From the NCBI GenBank assembly GCA_020633515.1, contig JACKDM010000014.1:1-64000 (forward strand): DNA of 64,000 nt. Reading direction: 5' to 3'. The DNA comes from Myxococcales bacterium (lineage in GTDB: Bacteria; Myxococcota; Bradymonadia; UBA7976; UBA1532). Positions 23,129 through 31,991 of the stretch are shown here, piece by piece. Under the pieces are notes generated by a model. It searched no databases. It was given only the letters and a program-made list of their open reading frames with translations, and was not told where the DNA came from. The translations under genes and the position numbers were made by a program. The number at the start of each line of letters is the position of its first letter. Position 1 is the first letter of the stretch.

Positions 23129-24957
23129 GGGTCGCTCTCCGCGGGGGGGCGGGCGTCGGATGCCGGCGGGGGGCGCGGCGGCGTCGGGGCGAGGCGAGGG
23201 CGATGGGGGGCGGGGGACGGCGAGCGGGGCGGGGCGTCGGGCGCGGCGTCGGGCGCGGCGGGGCGGCGGCGGGCGGCGGTGGCGGGTTCGGCGGGGGCGG
23301 CGGCGGCCGTTGGGTCGGCAGGGGCGGCCGCGGGGCAGGGCGGCGGGGCGGCGGAGGTGGCGGCTTCGGGCGCGGCATCGGGCGCAGGCGCGGCGGGTTC
23401 GGACGCGGGCGGGCGGCGCCACGCCTCGTAGCCGTCCATCAACGCCAGGTACAGCATCGCGCCCACCCGGTCGGCGCCGCGCGCGGTCGGGTGGGTCAGG
23501 TCGCCCCCGCCGAGCGGCGGCTTCATCCGGTACCAGCGCGCCATCGAGCCCTCGCCGCCCATCGCGCGCCAGGTGTTCCAGAACGCGCAGCCCTGCCGCC
23601 ACGCGACCTCGCGCTGCACCTTGACGATCCGGCGCACCACGTCGCGGGTCACGAGCTTGCCGTTCTCGTCCTTCTCGGCGCGGTCGAGCGGCCCGACGAG
23701 CAGGCACGAGACCCCGGGCAGCGCGGCGCGCAGGTGGCCGACCGTCTGCGAGAGGTCCTCGTGGTACCGCTTCGCCGACAGCCCGGCGAACTGGCTCTCG
23801 TTGGTGCCGTAGTGCAGCACGAGCAGGTCGGGCCGCCGCAGCCGGAGCTGGTCGTGCCAGTGCTCCGGGTCGTAGCGGCGCAGCAGCTTGGCGCGCGCGC
23901 CGTCGAGGCCGAGGCTGTCGTAGACGACCCCGGGGCCCTGGCGCTCGAAGACGACGCCGAAGAGGCGCACCTCGCCGCGGCCGAGGGTGCGCAGCCGGAA
24001 GGTGTGCGCGCCGTCGGGCACGAGGATCTCGGCGAGGCGCGAGCCGGGTTCTTCGGTGCGGGTGTCGACCTCGACCTCGCGCCCGTCGACCGCCATCGCG
24101 AAGCGGCCGCCGCGCGGCTGGGCGTGGTAGAGGACCTGCATCCGCGCGACGCTGGCCCCGAGCGGCGCCTCGGTCTCGTCGTCGGGCGGCGCGGGGCGCA
24201 GCTCGACCCACTGCCCGGCCTTGGCGGTGCGCACGGTGACCCCGCCGAGCCCGTAGCCGCCGTCGGCGATCCCCGGCCGGGTGAGGCGGTGGATCTGCCA
24301 GTCGTCGCTGGTGCGCATCACGAGGTTGTCGCGGCCATACCAGGGCGAGGGGCGCGCGGCGAGCACGAAGCCGTGGCCGCCGTCGCCGAAGCGCTTCTGC
24401 AACAGCCGGCGCACGGTGCGGGTGACGTAGTCGCCGGTGATGAGCGAGTCGCCGTAATGCACCACCCGGGTCAGCGCGCCCTCGACGCCGTCCTCGGCGC
24501 GGGCGAGCGCGCGGTAGAAGCGGCGCATGTTGCCCTGCGGGTCCTCGATGGCGAGCAGCGGGATCCCGGCCGCGGTCGTGCGCACCGGCGGCTCGCGGGG
24601 CAGATCGGCGGTGGGGTCCCAGACGCGGGCGGGGCCGTGGCCCTCGACGGTGAGCGGCGCGGGCGGCGGGGCGGGCTCCTCGGCGACGCCGGTCGCGACG
24701 GGGCCGGTCGAGACGAGCGCCTCGTCGTCGATCTCGGCCGGCGCGACCTCGTCGCCGGGGCCTTCGCCGCCGGTGCGGAAGAGGCCGGGCACGAAGGCGA
24801 GCGGGTCGTCGGGCATCCAGCGGAGCGGGTCGAGGCCGGGCGTGAGCTGGCAGACGGCGCCGAAGACCACCAGCCACCCGAGCGCGCGCGCGGTCTTGCC
24901 GAGCAAGAGGCGCGGCGAGCTCTCGGTGGCTTCGGCGGTGGGCGTCATCGGCGGCAT
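23125..24957 (-). CDS. Membrane-anchored SGNH-fold protein with Pro/Ala tail (first of two in the operon)
   Basis: The 610-residue product has an N-terminal membrane segment (ALGWLVVFGAVCQL) that anchors it outside the cytoplasm. An SGNH domain spans about 135-500: VVHYGDSLITGDYVTRTVRR, FGDGGHGFVLAARPSPWYGR, VVYDSLGLDGARAKLLRRYD, LLVLHYGTNESQF and the C-terminal HPTARGADRVG segment. About 100 residues of Pro/Ala/Arg follow. AlgX- and PatB-type proteins working with MBOAT partners have this architecture and transfer acetyl to sugars. It follows the MBOAT gene with a 2-bp gap. The start could also be ATG 24948; neither has a clear ribosome site. Confidence 0.88.
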   Translation of the reverse strand: MPPMTPTAEATESSPRLLLGKTARALGWLVVFGAVCQLTPGLDPLRWMPDDPLAFVPGLFRTGGEGPGDEVAPAEIDDEALVSTGPVATGVAEEPAPPPAPLTVEGHGPARVWDPTADLPREPPVRTTAAGIPLLAIEDPQGNMRRFYRALARAEDGVEGALTRVVHYGDSLITGDYVTRTVRRLLQKRFGDGGHGFVLAARPSPWYGRDNLVMRTSDDWQIHRLTRPGIADGGYGLGGVTVRTAKAGQWVELRPAPPDDETEAPLGASVARMQVLYHAQPRGGRFAMAVDGREVEVDTRTEEPGSRLAEILVPDGAHTFRLRTLGRGEVRLFGVVFERQGPGVVYDSLGLDGARAKLLRRYDPEHWHDQLRLRRPDLLVLHYGTNESQFAGLSAKRYHEDLSQTVGHLRAALPGVSCLLVGPLDRAEKDENGKLVTRDVVRRIVKVQREVAWRQGCAFWNTWRAMGGEGSMARWYRMKPPLGGGDLTHPTARGADRVGAMLYLALMDGYEAWRRPPASEPAAPAPDAAPEAATSAAPPPCPAAAPADPTAAAAPAEPATAARRRPAAPDAAPDAPPRSPSPAPHRPRLAPTPPRPPPASDARPPAESDP

Positions 24958-24959
24958 CG

Positions 24960-26435
24960 TCAGAACTGGAAGTAGAGGAACGGCACGACCTCGAAGACCG
25001 CGAGCTCGCGCAGCACGAACCCGACCGCGACGAGGCAGCCAGCCTGCACGATCGCCGGCCAGCGCCCGAAGGTCGCGATCGCGCGCTCATAGAGCGACCG
25101 CGGGCAGAGGTGGGTCGCGAAGCCCGCGCCGATCAGCGCGAGCACCAGCGGCGTCAGGTTGACGGTCCCCAGCGAGCCCTCCGCGAGCCCGGCGAGCACC
25201 GCCGCGGCCCCCTCGAAGGTCGTGGCGCGGAAGAAGATCCAGGCGAAGCATACATAGTGGAAGGTCGCGACCACCGCCAGGGCCTGCCCGAAGGCGCCGG
25301 CGAGCAGCGGCCCCTGTCCGCGCGCCTCGCGATACCGCTGCCACGCGCGCTGCACCGCGAGCGCGACCCCGTGCAGCGCGCCCCAGATCAGGAAGTTCCA
25401 CCCCGCGCCGTGCCACAGCCCGCCGAGGATCATCGTCAGCATCAGGTTGCGGTAGGTGAACCACGCGCCGCCGCGGTTGCCGCCGAGCGAGATGTAGAGG
25501 TAGTCGCGCAGCCAGCTCGACAGCGAGATGTGCCAGCGGCGCCAGAAGTCCTGCAGGTCGCGGGCGCGGTAGGGCGCGTCGAAGTTGTCGGGGAAGCGGA
25601 ACCCGAGCAGCAGCGCCGAGCCGATCGCGATGTCGGAGTAGCCGCTGAAGTCGCAGTAGATCTGGATCGCGTAGCCATAGACGCCCATCAGCAGCTCGAC
25701 GCTCGAGTACATCGCGGGCGTCTCGAAGACGCGGTCGACGATGTTGATCGCGAGCGGATCGGCGATGGCGACCTTCTTGAGCAGGCCGAGCCCGATGAGG
25801 AAGAGGCCGCGGGCGCCCATGCCGTCGGTGAGCGGCGGGCGGGCGAGGAGCTGGGGCAAGAGGTCGCGGGCGCGCACGATGGGGCCGGCGACGAGCTGGG
25901 GGAAGAAGCTGACGTAGAGCAGGTAGCGCGGGTAGTCGCGCACGGGGTCGAGGCGGCGGCGGTAGATGTCGATGGTGTAGCTCATCGACTGGAAGGTGAA
26001 GAACGAGATCCCGACCGGGAGCAGGAAGTCGAGGCGGCTGTCGGCGAGGTAGCCGGCCTCGCCGGTGAGCACCGGGCGCAGCAGCGGCACGGCGAGGCGG
26101 GCGTCGACGAGCGCGACGAGGTCGCCGATGGCCTCCATGAACCAGTTGAAGTACTTGAAGGTCGCGAGCACCCCGAGGTTGTAGATGACCGAGACCCACA
26201 GCCACAGCCGGCGCCGGCCCAGGGCCTCGGTGCGCGCGAGGAGGCGGCCGCAGGTGTAGTCGACGAGCGTCGAGGCGACGATGAGCAGCAGGTACCAGGG
26301 GCTCCAGCTCGCATAGAAGACGAGCGAGGCGACGAGCAACAGCCCCAGCGCGACGCGCGCATACCGCACGCAGGCCCAGTAGAGCACGAAGACCGCGAGC
26401 AGGAAGGCGATGTACTCGAACGAGTTGAAGAGCAC
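24960..26435 (-). CDS. MBOAT-family membrane O-acyltransferase
   Basis: The 491-residue polytopic protein is close to AlgI/PatA/DltB-type acyltransferases, which move acyl groups from cytoplasmic CoA across the membrane to an exported acceptor. It has the standard start LFNSFEYIAFLLAVFVLYW (after a GTG), LPVGISFFTFQSMSY, FFPQLVAGPI, YCDFSGYSDIAIG, FWRRWHISLSSWLRDYLYI and GGLWHGAGWNF, whose His is the invariant catalytic residue. GTG 26435 is chosen because it matches the family N-terminus, although no ribosome site is evident. It leads a minus-strand operon with two SGNH proteins, and the substrate glycan is unknown. Confidence 0.95.
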   Translation of the reverse strand: MLFNSFEYIAFLLAVFVLYWACVRYARVALGLLLVASLVFYASWSPWYLLLIVASTLVDYTCGRLLARTEALGRRRLWLWVSVIYNLGVLATFKYFNWFMEAIGDLVALVDARLAVPLLRPVLTGEAGYLADSRLDFLLPVGISFFTFQSMSYTIDIYRRRLDPVRDYPRYLLYVSFFPQLVAGPIVRARDLLPQLLARPPLTDGMGARGLFLIGLGLLKKVAIADPLAINIVDRVFETPAMYSSVELLMGVYGYAIQIYCDFSGYSDIAIGSALLLGFRFPDNFDAPYRARDLQDFWRRWHISLSSWLRDYLYISLGGNRGGAWFTYRNLMLTMILGGLWHGAGWNFLIWGALHGVALAVQRAWQRYREARGQGPLLAGAFGQALAVVATFHYVCFAWIFFRATTFEGAAAVLAGLAEGSLGTVNLTPLVLALIGAGFATHLCPRSLYERAIATFGRWPAIVQAGCLVAVGFVLRELAVFEVVPFLYFQF

Positions 26436-26511
26436 GGCGGCGGTGGACTCGGGCCTCGAATCAGGGGGTGTCGGCGCGACCGGGGGGTATCAAGGGTGCC
26501 TCTCATTCGAA

Positions 26512-26528
26512 ACGCAAGACATTTGCGT
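26512..26528. promoter_or_regulatory. Inverted repeat between the MBOAT and punA genes
   Basis: ACGCAA (26512-26517) and TTGCGT (26523-26528) form a 6-bp dyad with a 5-bp centre in the 151-bp divergent intergenic region. It is a possible operator; I see no convincing -35/-10 pair on either strand here. Confidence 0.35.
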
Positions 26529-26586
26529 CTGCGCGCGCCTCCGATGCAGGCTGTGCGCTGAACGCTGAACGGGAGCCACACGCGCG

Positions 26587-27438
26587 ATGAGCTTCGATCC
26601 GTACGCCGCCGCCGACGCGGCCGCCGCCCACCTGCGGGGCGTCTGTGAGCCGCCTTCGGTGGCGGTGGTGCTCGGCAGCGGCCTCGGCGCCCTCGCCGAG
26701 CGGTTGCACGATCCCATCGAGGTGCCCTACGGCGACATCCCGTCGTTTCCCCGGCCGGGGGTCAAGGGCCACGCCGGTCGCCTCGTCGTCGGTCGCCTCG
26801 GCGCCGACGGCGCCCGGATCGCGGCGCTCGCCGGGCGGGTGCATCTGTACGAGGGCCACGCCCCCGCGCGGGTGGTGCACCCGGTGCGCACGCTGTGGCG
26901 GTGGGGGGTGCGCGCGGTCGTCTTCACCAACGCCGCCGGCGGCATCCGCCGCGATCTCGCGCCCGGCGACCTGATGCTCATCACCGATCACATCAACCTG
27001 ACCGGCAAGAACCCGCTCGAAGGCCCGGCCGATCTGCGCCTCGGGCCGCGCTTCCCCGACATGAGCGCCGCCTATGATCCCGCGCTCGGCGACGACCTGC
27101 GCGCGGCGGCCAAGGCGCAGGGCGTGCCGCTGCGCGAGGGCGTCTATGTCGGCCTCGGCGGGCCGAGCTACGAGACGCCGGCCGAGATCCGCATGCTCGC
27201 GGTGCTCGGCGGCGACGCGGTGGGCATGTCGACGGTGCACGAGGTGATCGCGGCGCGGCACCTCGGCCTGCGGGTCGCGGGGGTGTCGTGCATCACCAAC
27301 CTCGCCGCGGGGCTGTCGGCCGAGCCGCTCGACCACACCGAGGTCGAGGCGACCGCGGGCGCGTCGCGCGAGGCGTTCATCGCGCTGTTGTCGGACGGCC
27401 TCGGCCGCATCGCCGCCCGGGTGGAGACGCCGCGGTGA
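26587..27438 (+). CDS. punA: Purine-nucleoside phosphorylase (trimeric type)
   Basis: It cleaves purine ribonucleosides with phosphate in purine salvage. The 283-residue product has the trimeric PNP hallmarks: phosphate loop VVLGSGLGALA, RVHLYEGH, the FTNAAGGI segment, base-binding GPSYETPAEIRML, VGMSTVHEVIAARH and SCITNLAAG with the key Asn. Length fits the family. GGGAGC lies just before ATG 26587. Its stop overlaps the GTG of the downstream lipoprotein (GTGA), so both are translated together. Confidence 0.95.
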   Translation: MSFDPYAAADAAAAHLRGVCEPPSVAVVLGSGLGALAERLHDPIEVPYGDIPSFPRPGVKGHAGRLVVGRLGADGARIAALAGRVHLYEGHAPARVVHPVRTLWRWGVRAVVFTNAAGGIRRDLAPGDLMLITDHINLTGKNPLEGPADLRLGPRFPDMSAAYDPALGDDLRAAAKAQGVPLREGVYVGLGGPSYETPAEIRMLAVLGGDAVGMSTVHEVIAARHLGLRVAGVSCITNLAAGLSAEPLDHTEVEATAGASREAFIALLSDGLGRIAARVETPR

Positions 27439-28550
27439 ACCGCGCCCTCGTGGCGGGCGCGCTCGTGGGGCTCGCCGGCTGCCAGCTCATCATCGGTGAC
27501 ATCGAGATCCCCGCCGACGACCCGCGCGACCTCGCGGCGCTCGAAGGGGCGTGGCGGCTCTACGGCCTCGCCGACGGCGCCGCGCTCGACGCCCGGCTCG
27601 TCTTCGACGACGCGGGCGGGATCGGCTACGGCGAGGGCGAGGTCGAGCCGCGCCAGCTCCGCCGCGACCCCGACACCACCACCCGCTACCGCGCGACCTT
27701 CGGCGACGGCCTCGGCGAGCTCGTCGGCCGCTTCGACGCCGCGAGCGGGATCGGCCTCTTCACCGCGCCCGAGGGCGCGCCGGTCTTCGCGATCGTGATC
27801 CGCGAGCCGGCGGCGGGCGCGCGCCTGCCCGGCGGCTGGTCGGCGACCGCCGGCGTCACCGGCGCGGGGCTGCTCGTCGGCGGCGTCTCGCTGCTCGATC
27901 CGGGGACGGCGGGCTACGTCGAGACGCGCTACCCGCTCGACGGCTCGGGGCCGATCGAGCGCATGGTCGCCGTCGACGAGGATCCGACCGATCCGACGCG
28001 GCGGGGGCTGGTGCCGCTCGACGGCATGGGCGGCGGCCGCTGGCTGACCCCGGCGCCGGGCGGCGGCTTCGCGGTGGGCGTGCAGCGGGTCGCGGCGCAG
28101 GGCGCGGCGGTGGTGGTGTGGGAGCCGGGCGAGGCGCTGCCGGCGACGTCGGTGGTCTGCTACGGGATCGCGCAGTGGGACGGCGAGACCGCGACGCGGG
28201 TGCGCGCCGGGCGCTTCGGCGACGAGGTGCGCTGGGAGGACGGGCGCGCCGGGAGCGCGGTCGCGGCGAGCGGCGGCTACCGGCTCGACGCGGCGTACGG
28301 CTTCTTCGAGGGCATCGGGACGCTGGTGCTGCCCGACGCCGAAGGCCGGGTGTTCGCGGTGCTGCCGGTCGAGCCGGGGCCCGACCCGCGGGTGGCGCTC
28401 GCCGCGCACTGGGGCTTCGGGCTCTGCCTGCGCGGCGAGGCGGCGGCGGTCGTCGACGCCGGGGTGGGCGAGGCCGGGGTGGGTGACGCGGCGGTCGACG
28501 CGGCGGTCGATGGCGGGTGGACGGGCGACGCGGGGCGCGACGCCGACTGA
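27435..28550 (+). CDS. Predicted lipoprotein of unknown function
   Basis: The 371-residue product has a short lipoprotein signal ending VGLAGC. An alternating beta-type sequence of about 320 residues follows (for example LEGAWRLYGLADGAALDARL, VFAIVIREPAAGARLPGGWS, a lipocalin-like or beta-barrel pattern), and a Val/Asp/Ala/Gly-rich tail ends it. I do not recognise the domain. It is coupled to punA by a 4-bp overlap, which looks like chance clustering rather than a functional link, and converges with adk 6 bp beyond its stop. Confidence 0.8.
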   Translation: MNRALVAGALVGLAGCQLIIGDIEIPADDPRDLAALEGAWRLYGLADGAALDARLVFDDAGGIGYGEGEVEPRQLRRDPDTTTRYRATFGDGLGELVGRFDAASGIGLFTAPEGAPVFAIVIREPAAGARLPGGWSATAGVTGAGLLVGGVSLLDPGTAGYVETRYPLDGSGPIERMVAVDEDPTDPTRRGLVPLDGMGGGRWLTPAPGGGFAVGVQRVAAQGAAVVVWEPGEALPATSVVCYGIAQWDGETATRVRAGRFGDEVRWEDGRAGSAVAASGGYRLDAAYGFFEGIGTLVLPDAEGRVFAVLPVEPGPDPRVALAAHWGFGLCLRGEAAAVVDAGVGEAGVGDAAVDAAVDGGWTGDAGRDAD

Positions 28551-28556
28551 CCCGGC

Positions 28557-29183
28557 TCAGGCGAGCGCGGCCTCGATGCGCGCGGTGACCTCGTCGGGCG
28601 AGCCCACCCCGTCGACGCGGCGCAAGAGCCCCTTGCCGGCGTAGAACGGGATGATGGGCGAGGTCTCGTTCTCGTATTTCTCCAGCCGCGTCCGGCACGC
28701 CTCTTCGGTGTCGTCCTTGCGCTGCACGAGCCGGCCTTCGACCTCGGCCGGGGGCGGGTCGAACTTCAGGTGGTAGATCCGCTGCGTCTCGGGGTCGGTG
28801 CGGCGGCCGGTGATGCGCTCGACGATCAGCGTGTCGGGGACCTCGATGAGCACCACCGCGTCGAGCTCGACCCCCGCCGCCGCGAGCGCCGCGTCGAGTG
28901 CCTCGGCCTGCGGGCGGGTGCGGGGGAAGCCGTCGAGCATGAAGCCCTTCTCGGCGTCGGCCTCGCCGATGCGCTCGATCGCCATCCCGATGACGACCTC
29001 GTCGGGCACGAGCCCCCCCGACTTCATGTAGCCATCGGCCTGCTGCCCGAGGGGCGTGCCCGCCTTGACCGCCGCGCGCAGCATCTCGCCCGTCGAGATG
29101 TGCGGGATGCCGTAGCGATCGACGAGCCGGGCGGCTTGCGTGCCCTTTCCGGCGCCGGGCGGACCAATGAGGATCATGCGCAT
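28557..29183 (-). CDS. adk: Adenylate kinase
   Basis: It interconverts ATP, ADP and AMP. The 208-residue product has MILIGPPGAGKGTQAARL, the AMP-binding ISTGEMLRAAVKAGTPLG, the DGFPRTRPQAEAL switch and the LID region beginning GRRTDPETQRIYHLKFDPPP. The LID has no Cys4 zinc site, like the E. coli type. Start 29183 (MRMILIG) is preferred over the longer frame to 29270, whose extra residues do not match the family. Here it is a single gene, not part of the usual secY-adk block. Confidence 0.95.
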   Translation of the reverse strand: MRMILIGPPGAGKGTQAARLVDRYGIPHISTGEMLRAAVKAGTPLGQQADGYMKSGGLVPDEVVIGMAIERIGEADAEKGFMLDGFPRTRPQAEALDAALAAAGVELDAVVLIEVPDTLIVERITGRRTDPETQRIYHLKFDPPPAEVEGRLVQRKDDTEEACRTRLEKYENETSPIIPFYAGKGLLRRVDGVGSPDEVTARIEAALA

Positions 29184-29404
29184 GGGTGACCTGCTTTGCG
29201 TTCTCTGGAGGATCGCCGGGCCGGGATCGCACCGACGCCGCGCGCTCGGGTCGCGCCACTCTGCGGGCAAAGCCGGGGCACGTCAAGCGGGTGACCGCCG
29301 GGTGAATCGCCGTTCAGCGCGGCCCGCGCGGCGGCGACGGGTGATGTCTGCTGACCATTTTGCCCGCGGTCGCACCTGATGTTTCGGGCGATTCGGATCG
29401 CACC

Positions 29405-29434
29405 TTGACACCATCGGACGCCTGCCCTCATCAT
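29405..29434 (+). promoter_or_regulatory. Candidate promoter of the metalloprotease locus
   Basis: A perfect TTGACA (29405-29410) is followed after 18 bp by CATCAT (29429-29434), 43 bp before ATG 29477. The surrounding 290 bp are less GC-rich than the flanking genes. Confidence 0.42.
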
Positions 29435-29476
29435 TCACCATGCGTGGGGAATAGTTTTCGGAGGCGCCGAAACCAG

Positions 29477-30253
29477 ATGGACCGCGCGACCGCCCTATCG
29501 TGGGTCAGCATGGCCGCGATGGCCCTGATCGCCACGCCGGCGGGGGCCTCGCGCACGTTGCCCACCGATCTCGACGGCCTCGTCGCCACCTCGGCGATGA
29601 TCGTCGAGGGCCAGGTCGAGGCGGTCGACATCGCCGCCGGCCAGACCGAGCCCCGCACCCGCGTCACCCTCCGCGTCGATCGCCTCTTCGCTGGCGTCTC
29701 TCCCGGATCCCGCATCGAGTTCGACCTGCCGATGGGGCTGATGCCCGACGGCACGGTGCTCGACATCGCCGAGGCGCCCCGCTTCGCGGCGGGCGAGCGC
29801 TACCTCGTCTTCTACAAGCGCGGGCAGTGGAACATCACCCCGGTCGCCGGCTTCGGCCGCGGGCTCTACCGCGCGGTGCAGCTCGGCTCGGAGACGGTCT
29901 TCGCCTCGGTCAACGGCCACTGCGTCGCCGGCGTCGCCGCCGAGGGCTTCGCGCTCGGCCCCCGCGTCGCCCGCCCGGTCGGCCCGCCCGAGCTCGGCGA
30001 GGCCGCCGGCATCACGCCGGTCTCGACCGCAGGCCACGCCGCCTGCCTCCCCGCCGACGAGGTCCGCGCCCGCCTCGCCGGCTACCTCGGCGCCCACGCG
30101 ATCGAGGGCGCGCCCGAGTGGCACCGCGGCCCGGCGCGCAACATCCTGCGCACGCTGTTGATGCCCGCGGTGAAGCCCGTCGACACCGCCGCCGCCCTCG
30201 CGCCGGTGTGCAGCGGTGATGGCCCCGGCTGCGCGCCCGGGGTGCAGCCGTGA
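29477..30253 (+). CDS. Secreted protein of unknown function, companion of the metalloprotease
   Basis: The 258-residue product has a signal peptide ending near ATPAGASRT. A beta-rich domain follows: LVATSAMIVEGQVEAVDIA, TRVTLRVDRLFAGVSPGSRI, ERYLVFYKRGQWNITPVAGF. This pattern recurs in secreted myxobacterial proteins and resembles an OB-like or beta-sandwich fold. Four cysteines lie near the C-terminus. ATG 29477 has CGGAGG at 29459-29464. The stop overlaps the GTG of the metalloprotease gene (GTGA), so the products are co-translated, and a chaperone, propeptide-like or substrate-binding role for it is possible. Confidence 0.75.
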   Translation: MDRATALSWVSMAAMALIATPAGASRTLPTDLDGLVATSAMIVEGQVEAVDIAAGQTEPRTRVTLRVDRLFAGVSPGSRIEFDLPMGLMPDGTVLDIAEAPRFAAGERYLVFYKRGQWNITPVAGFGRGLYRAVQLGSETVFASVNGHCVAGVAAEGFALGPRVARPVGPPELGEAAGITPVSTAGHAACLPADEVRARLAGYLGAHAIEGAPEWHRGPARNILRTLLMPAVKPVDTAAALAPVCSGDGPGCAPGVQP

Positions 30254-31314
30254 GGCGCGCATCCCTGACGCCGATCGCGCTGGGGATGCTCCTGCCCTCG
30301 GTGGGCAACGCCTACCACTACACGACCTGCAACGACCACGCTTACCGCTGGGCGGGCGGCTCGGCCGACATCGCGCTGATGACCTGCTCGGCGCCGGTCG
30401 GCAGCGAGAAGGCCGACGATCTGATCTATAGCGTCGAAGAGTGGAACGCCGTGCAGGCGATGGGCGACGTCTTCGACTGGTCGTGGGGCAACAACGCCTG
30501 CGCGGTGCGCACCGGCAACGGGCGCAGCGAGGTCGGCTTCGTCACCCGCGAGGCGATCGACGGCGCGCTCGGGCTGACGTTGCGGCGGTATTCGGGCGGC
30601 TGCTGGGCGTGGAGCCGGCAGATCGACATCATCGAGGCCGATGTCTTCATCAACGGCGACGCCAACCTCGAGGGCGGCAACCCCGAGGAGTGCAACCAGA
30701 AGCGCCTCGGTCAGCGCACGACGATCATGCACGAGCTCGGGCACGCGCTCGGGCTCAACCACGACGACGAGCACATGGCGCTCATGATGAGCACCGACGG
30801 CGAGGGCAAGTACTGCGGCAACCGCATGATCGAGCCGCACCCCGACGACGCGACCGGCGGGCGGCGGCTGTACGGGCAGGCGGGCGAGAGCCGCGATCTG
30901 GCGGCGAGCGAGTTCAAGGTCGTCGCGGCCGATCGGGTCGCGCTCAACTCGCAGCCCAACAACACCGAGACGCTCTGCCCCGGTGGCCGCCACACCGTCG
31001 ACTGGTCGGTCGCCAACCTCGGCACCGTCGACGAGACCTACAACGTGCGGTGGTACCTCTCCGAGAACCGCCGCATCACCGATCTCGACCATGCGATCGC
31101 GACCAACATGGGCGCCGTGCAGAACGCCGGTCACTTCAGCACCTGGCGGCGGCAGCTCACCATCCCCGAAGACGTCCCGCCCGGGCTGTACTACCTCGGT
31201 CACATCGTCGACTACGACGAGCGGATCTGGGAGCGCCGGGGCGACAACAACTACACCTACATGGCGACGCGGATCCGGGTCCTCGACGCCACCGACCCGA
31301 GGTGCCTGCGATGA
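30250..31314 (+). CDS. Secreted matrixin-like zinc metalloprotease
   Basis: The 354-residue product has an N-terminal signal (SLTPIALGMLLPSVGNAYH) and a metzincin active site HELGHALGLNHDDEHMALMM. This supplies three zinc-binding His, the catalytic Glu, and the Met of the following turn. The preceding region contains IDIIEADVFINGDANLEGGN, as in M10-type enzymes. The C-terminal third (about 240-354, NTETLCPGGRHTVDWSVANL ... NYTYMATRIRV) resembles a CARDB-like beta-sandwich. Translation starts at GTG 30250 overlapping the previous stop. Targets are unknown. Confidence 0.9.
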   Translation: MRRASLTPIALGMLLPSVGNAYHYTTCNDHAYRWAGGSADIALMTCSAPVGSEKADDLIYSVEEWNAVQAMGDVFDWSWGNNACAVRTGNGRSEVGFVTREAIDGALGLTLRRYSGGCWAWSRQIDIIEADVFINGDANLEGGNPEECNQKRLGQRTTIMHELGHALGLNHDDEHMALMMSTDGEGKYCGNRMIEPHPDDATGGRRLYGQAGESRDLAASEFKVVAADRVALNSQPNNTETLCPGGRHTVDWSVANLGTVDETYNVRWYLSENRRITDLDHAIATNMGAVQNAGHFSTWRRQLTIPEDVPPGLYYLGHIVDYDERIWERRGDNNYTYMATRIRVLDATDPRCLR

Positions 31315-31979
31315 GACTCGACATATCGTTCATCGCCGTGGCCTGCGTCGTCGCCCTCAGCGGCTGCGCGGCCGAAGACGAGATCACCGCCGATGGCACC
31401 GAGCGGGGCACGCGAGCAGATCCACTCACCCTCACCCTCGAAGGCTACGGTGAGTTCAGCGGGCAGGCCGAGTACGACGTCAGCGAGCCCTCGGGCGAAG
31501 AGACCCCCGAGCCCGAGCTGCGGCTGAGCGCGGCGCGCTTCGACAGCGGCGAGGCGGTGACGCTGACCCTCGGCCAACCCGACCTCGGCGCGCTCAAGGC
31601 GCTGTATGTCTTCCCGAGCAGCTCGTTGCAGAACGCCTTCCAGGTGACGCTCGACGGGCAGGTCTACGAGGGGCAGGTCGGCGAGGTGAAGCTCGACGCC
31701 GACGGCGGGCACTGGATCGGCGAGTTCGCGCTGACCTCGCTGCCCCGCGACGACGACAAGGGCGAGCTCGGCACCGACAGCGTGATGCTGCGCGGCTCGT
31801 TCCGCTTCGACCGGCTCGACGTCAACTGCCACCGCCTCGTCGAAGACAAGGGCGGCAGCGCCTCGTCGCCCGGCCAGTCCGGCGCCGGCGACGCCTCGCC
31901 GGTGTGGACCCCCGACGTGCTCGGCGAGTCGGCGTTCTGCCGGCAGATGAAGTCCGAGCTGAGCGCCCCGGGCGGCTGA
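31311..31979 (+). CDS. Predicted lipoprotein of the metalloprotease cluster
   Basis: ATG 31311 overlaps the metalloprotease stop (ATGA). The 222-residue product has a lipoprotein signal ending VVALSGC, an acidic low-complexity stretch, and one compact beta-rich domain (SGEAVTLTLGQPDLGALKAL, FQVTLDGQVYEGQVGEVKLD, HWIGEFALTSLPRDD). A C-terminal cysteine pair follows (DVNCHRL ... ESAFCRQ). I do not recognise it. Co-translation suggests an outer-membrane partner or inhibitor of the protease, but this is inferred from position alone. Confidence 0.78.
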   Translation: MRLDISFIAVACVVALSGCAAEDEITADGTERGTRADPLTLTLEGYGEFSGQAEYDVSEPSGEETPEPELRLSAARFDSGEAVTLTLGQPDLGALKALYVFPSSSLQNAFQVTLDGQVYEGQVGEVKLDADGGHWIGEFALTSLPRDDDKGELGTDSVMLRGSFRFDRLDVNCHRLVEDKGGSASSPGQSGAGDASPVWTPDVLGESAFCRQMKSELSAPGG

Positions 31980-31991
31980 GGCAGCGGAAGG

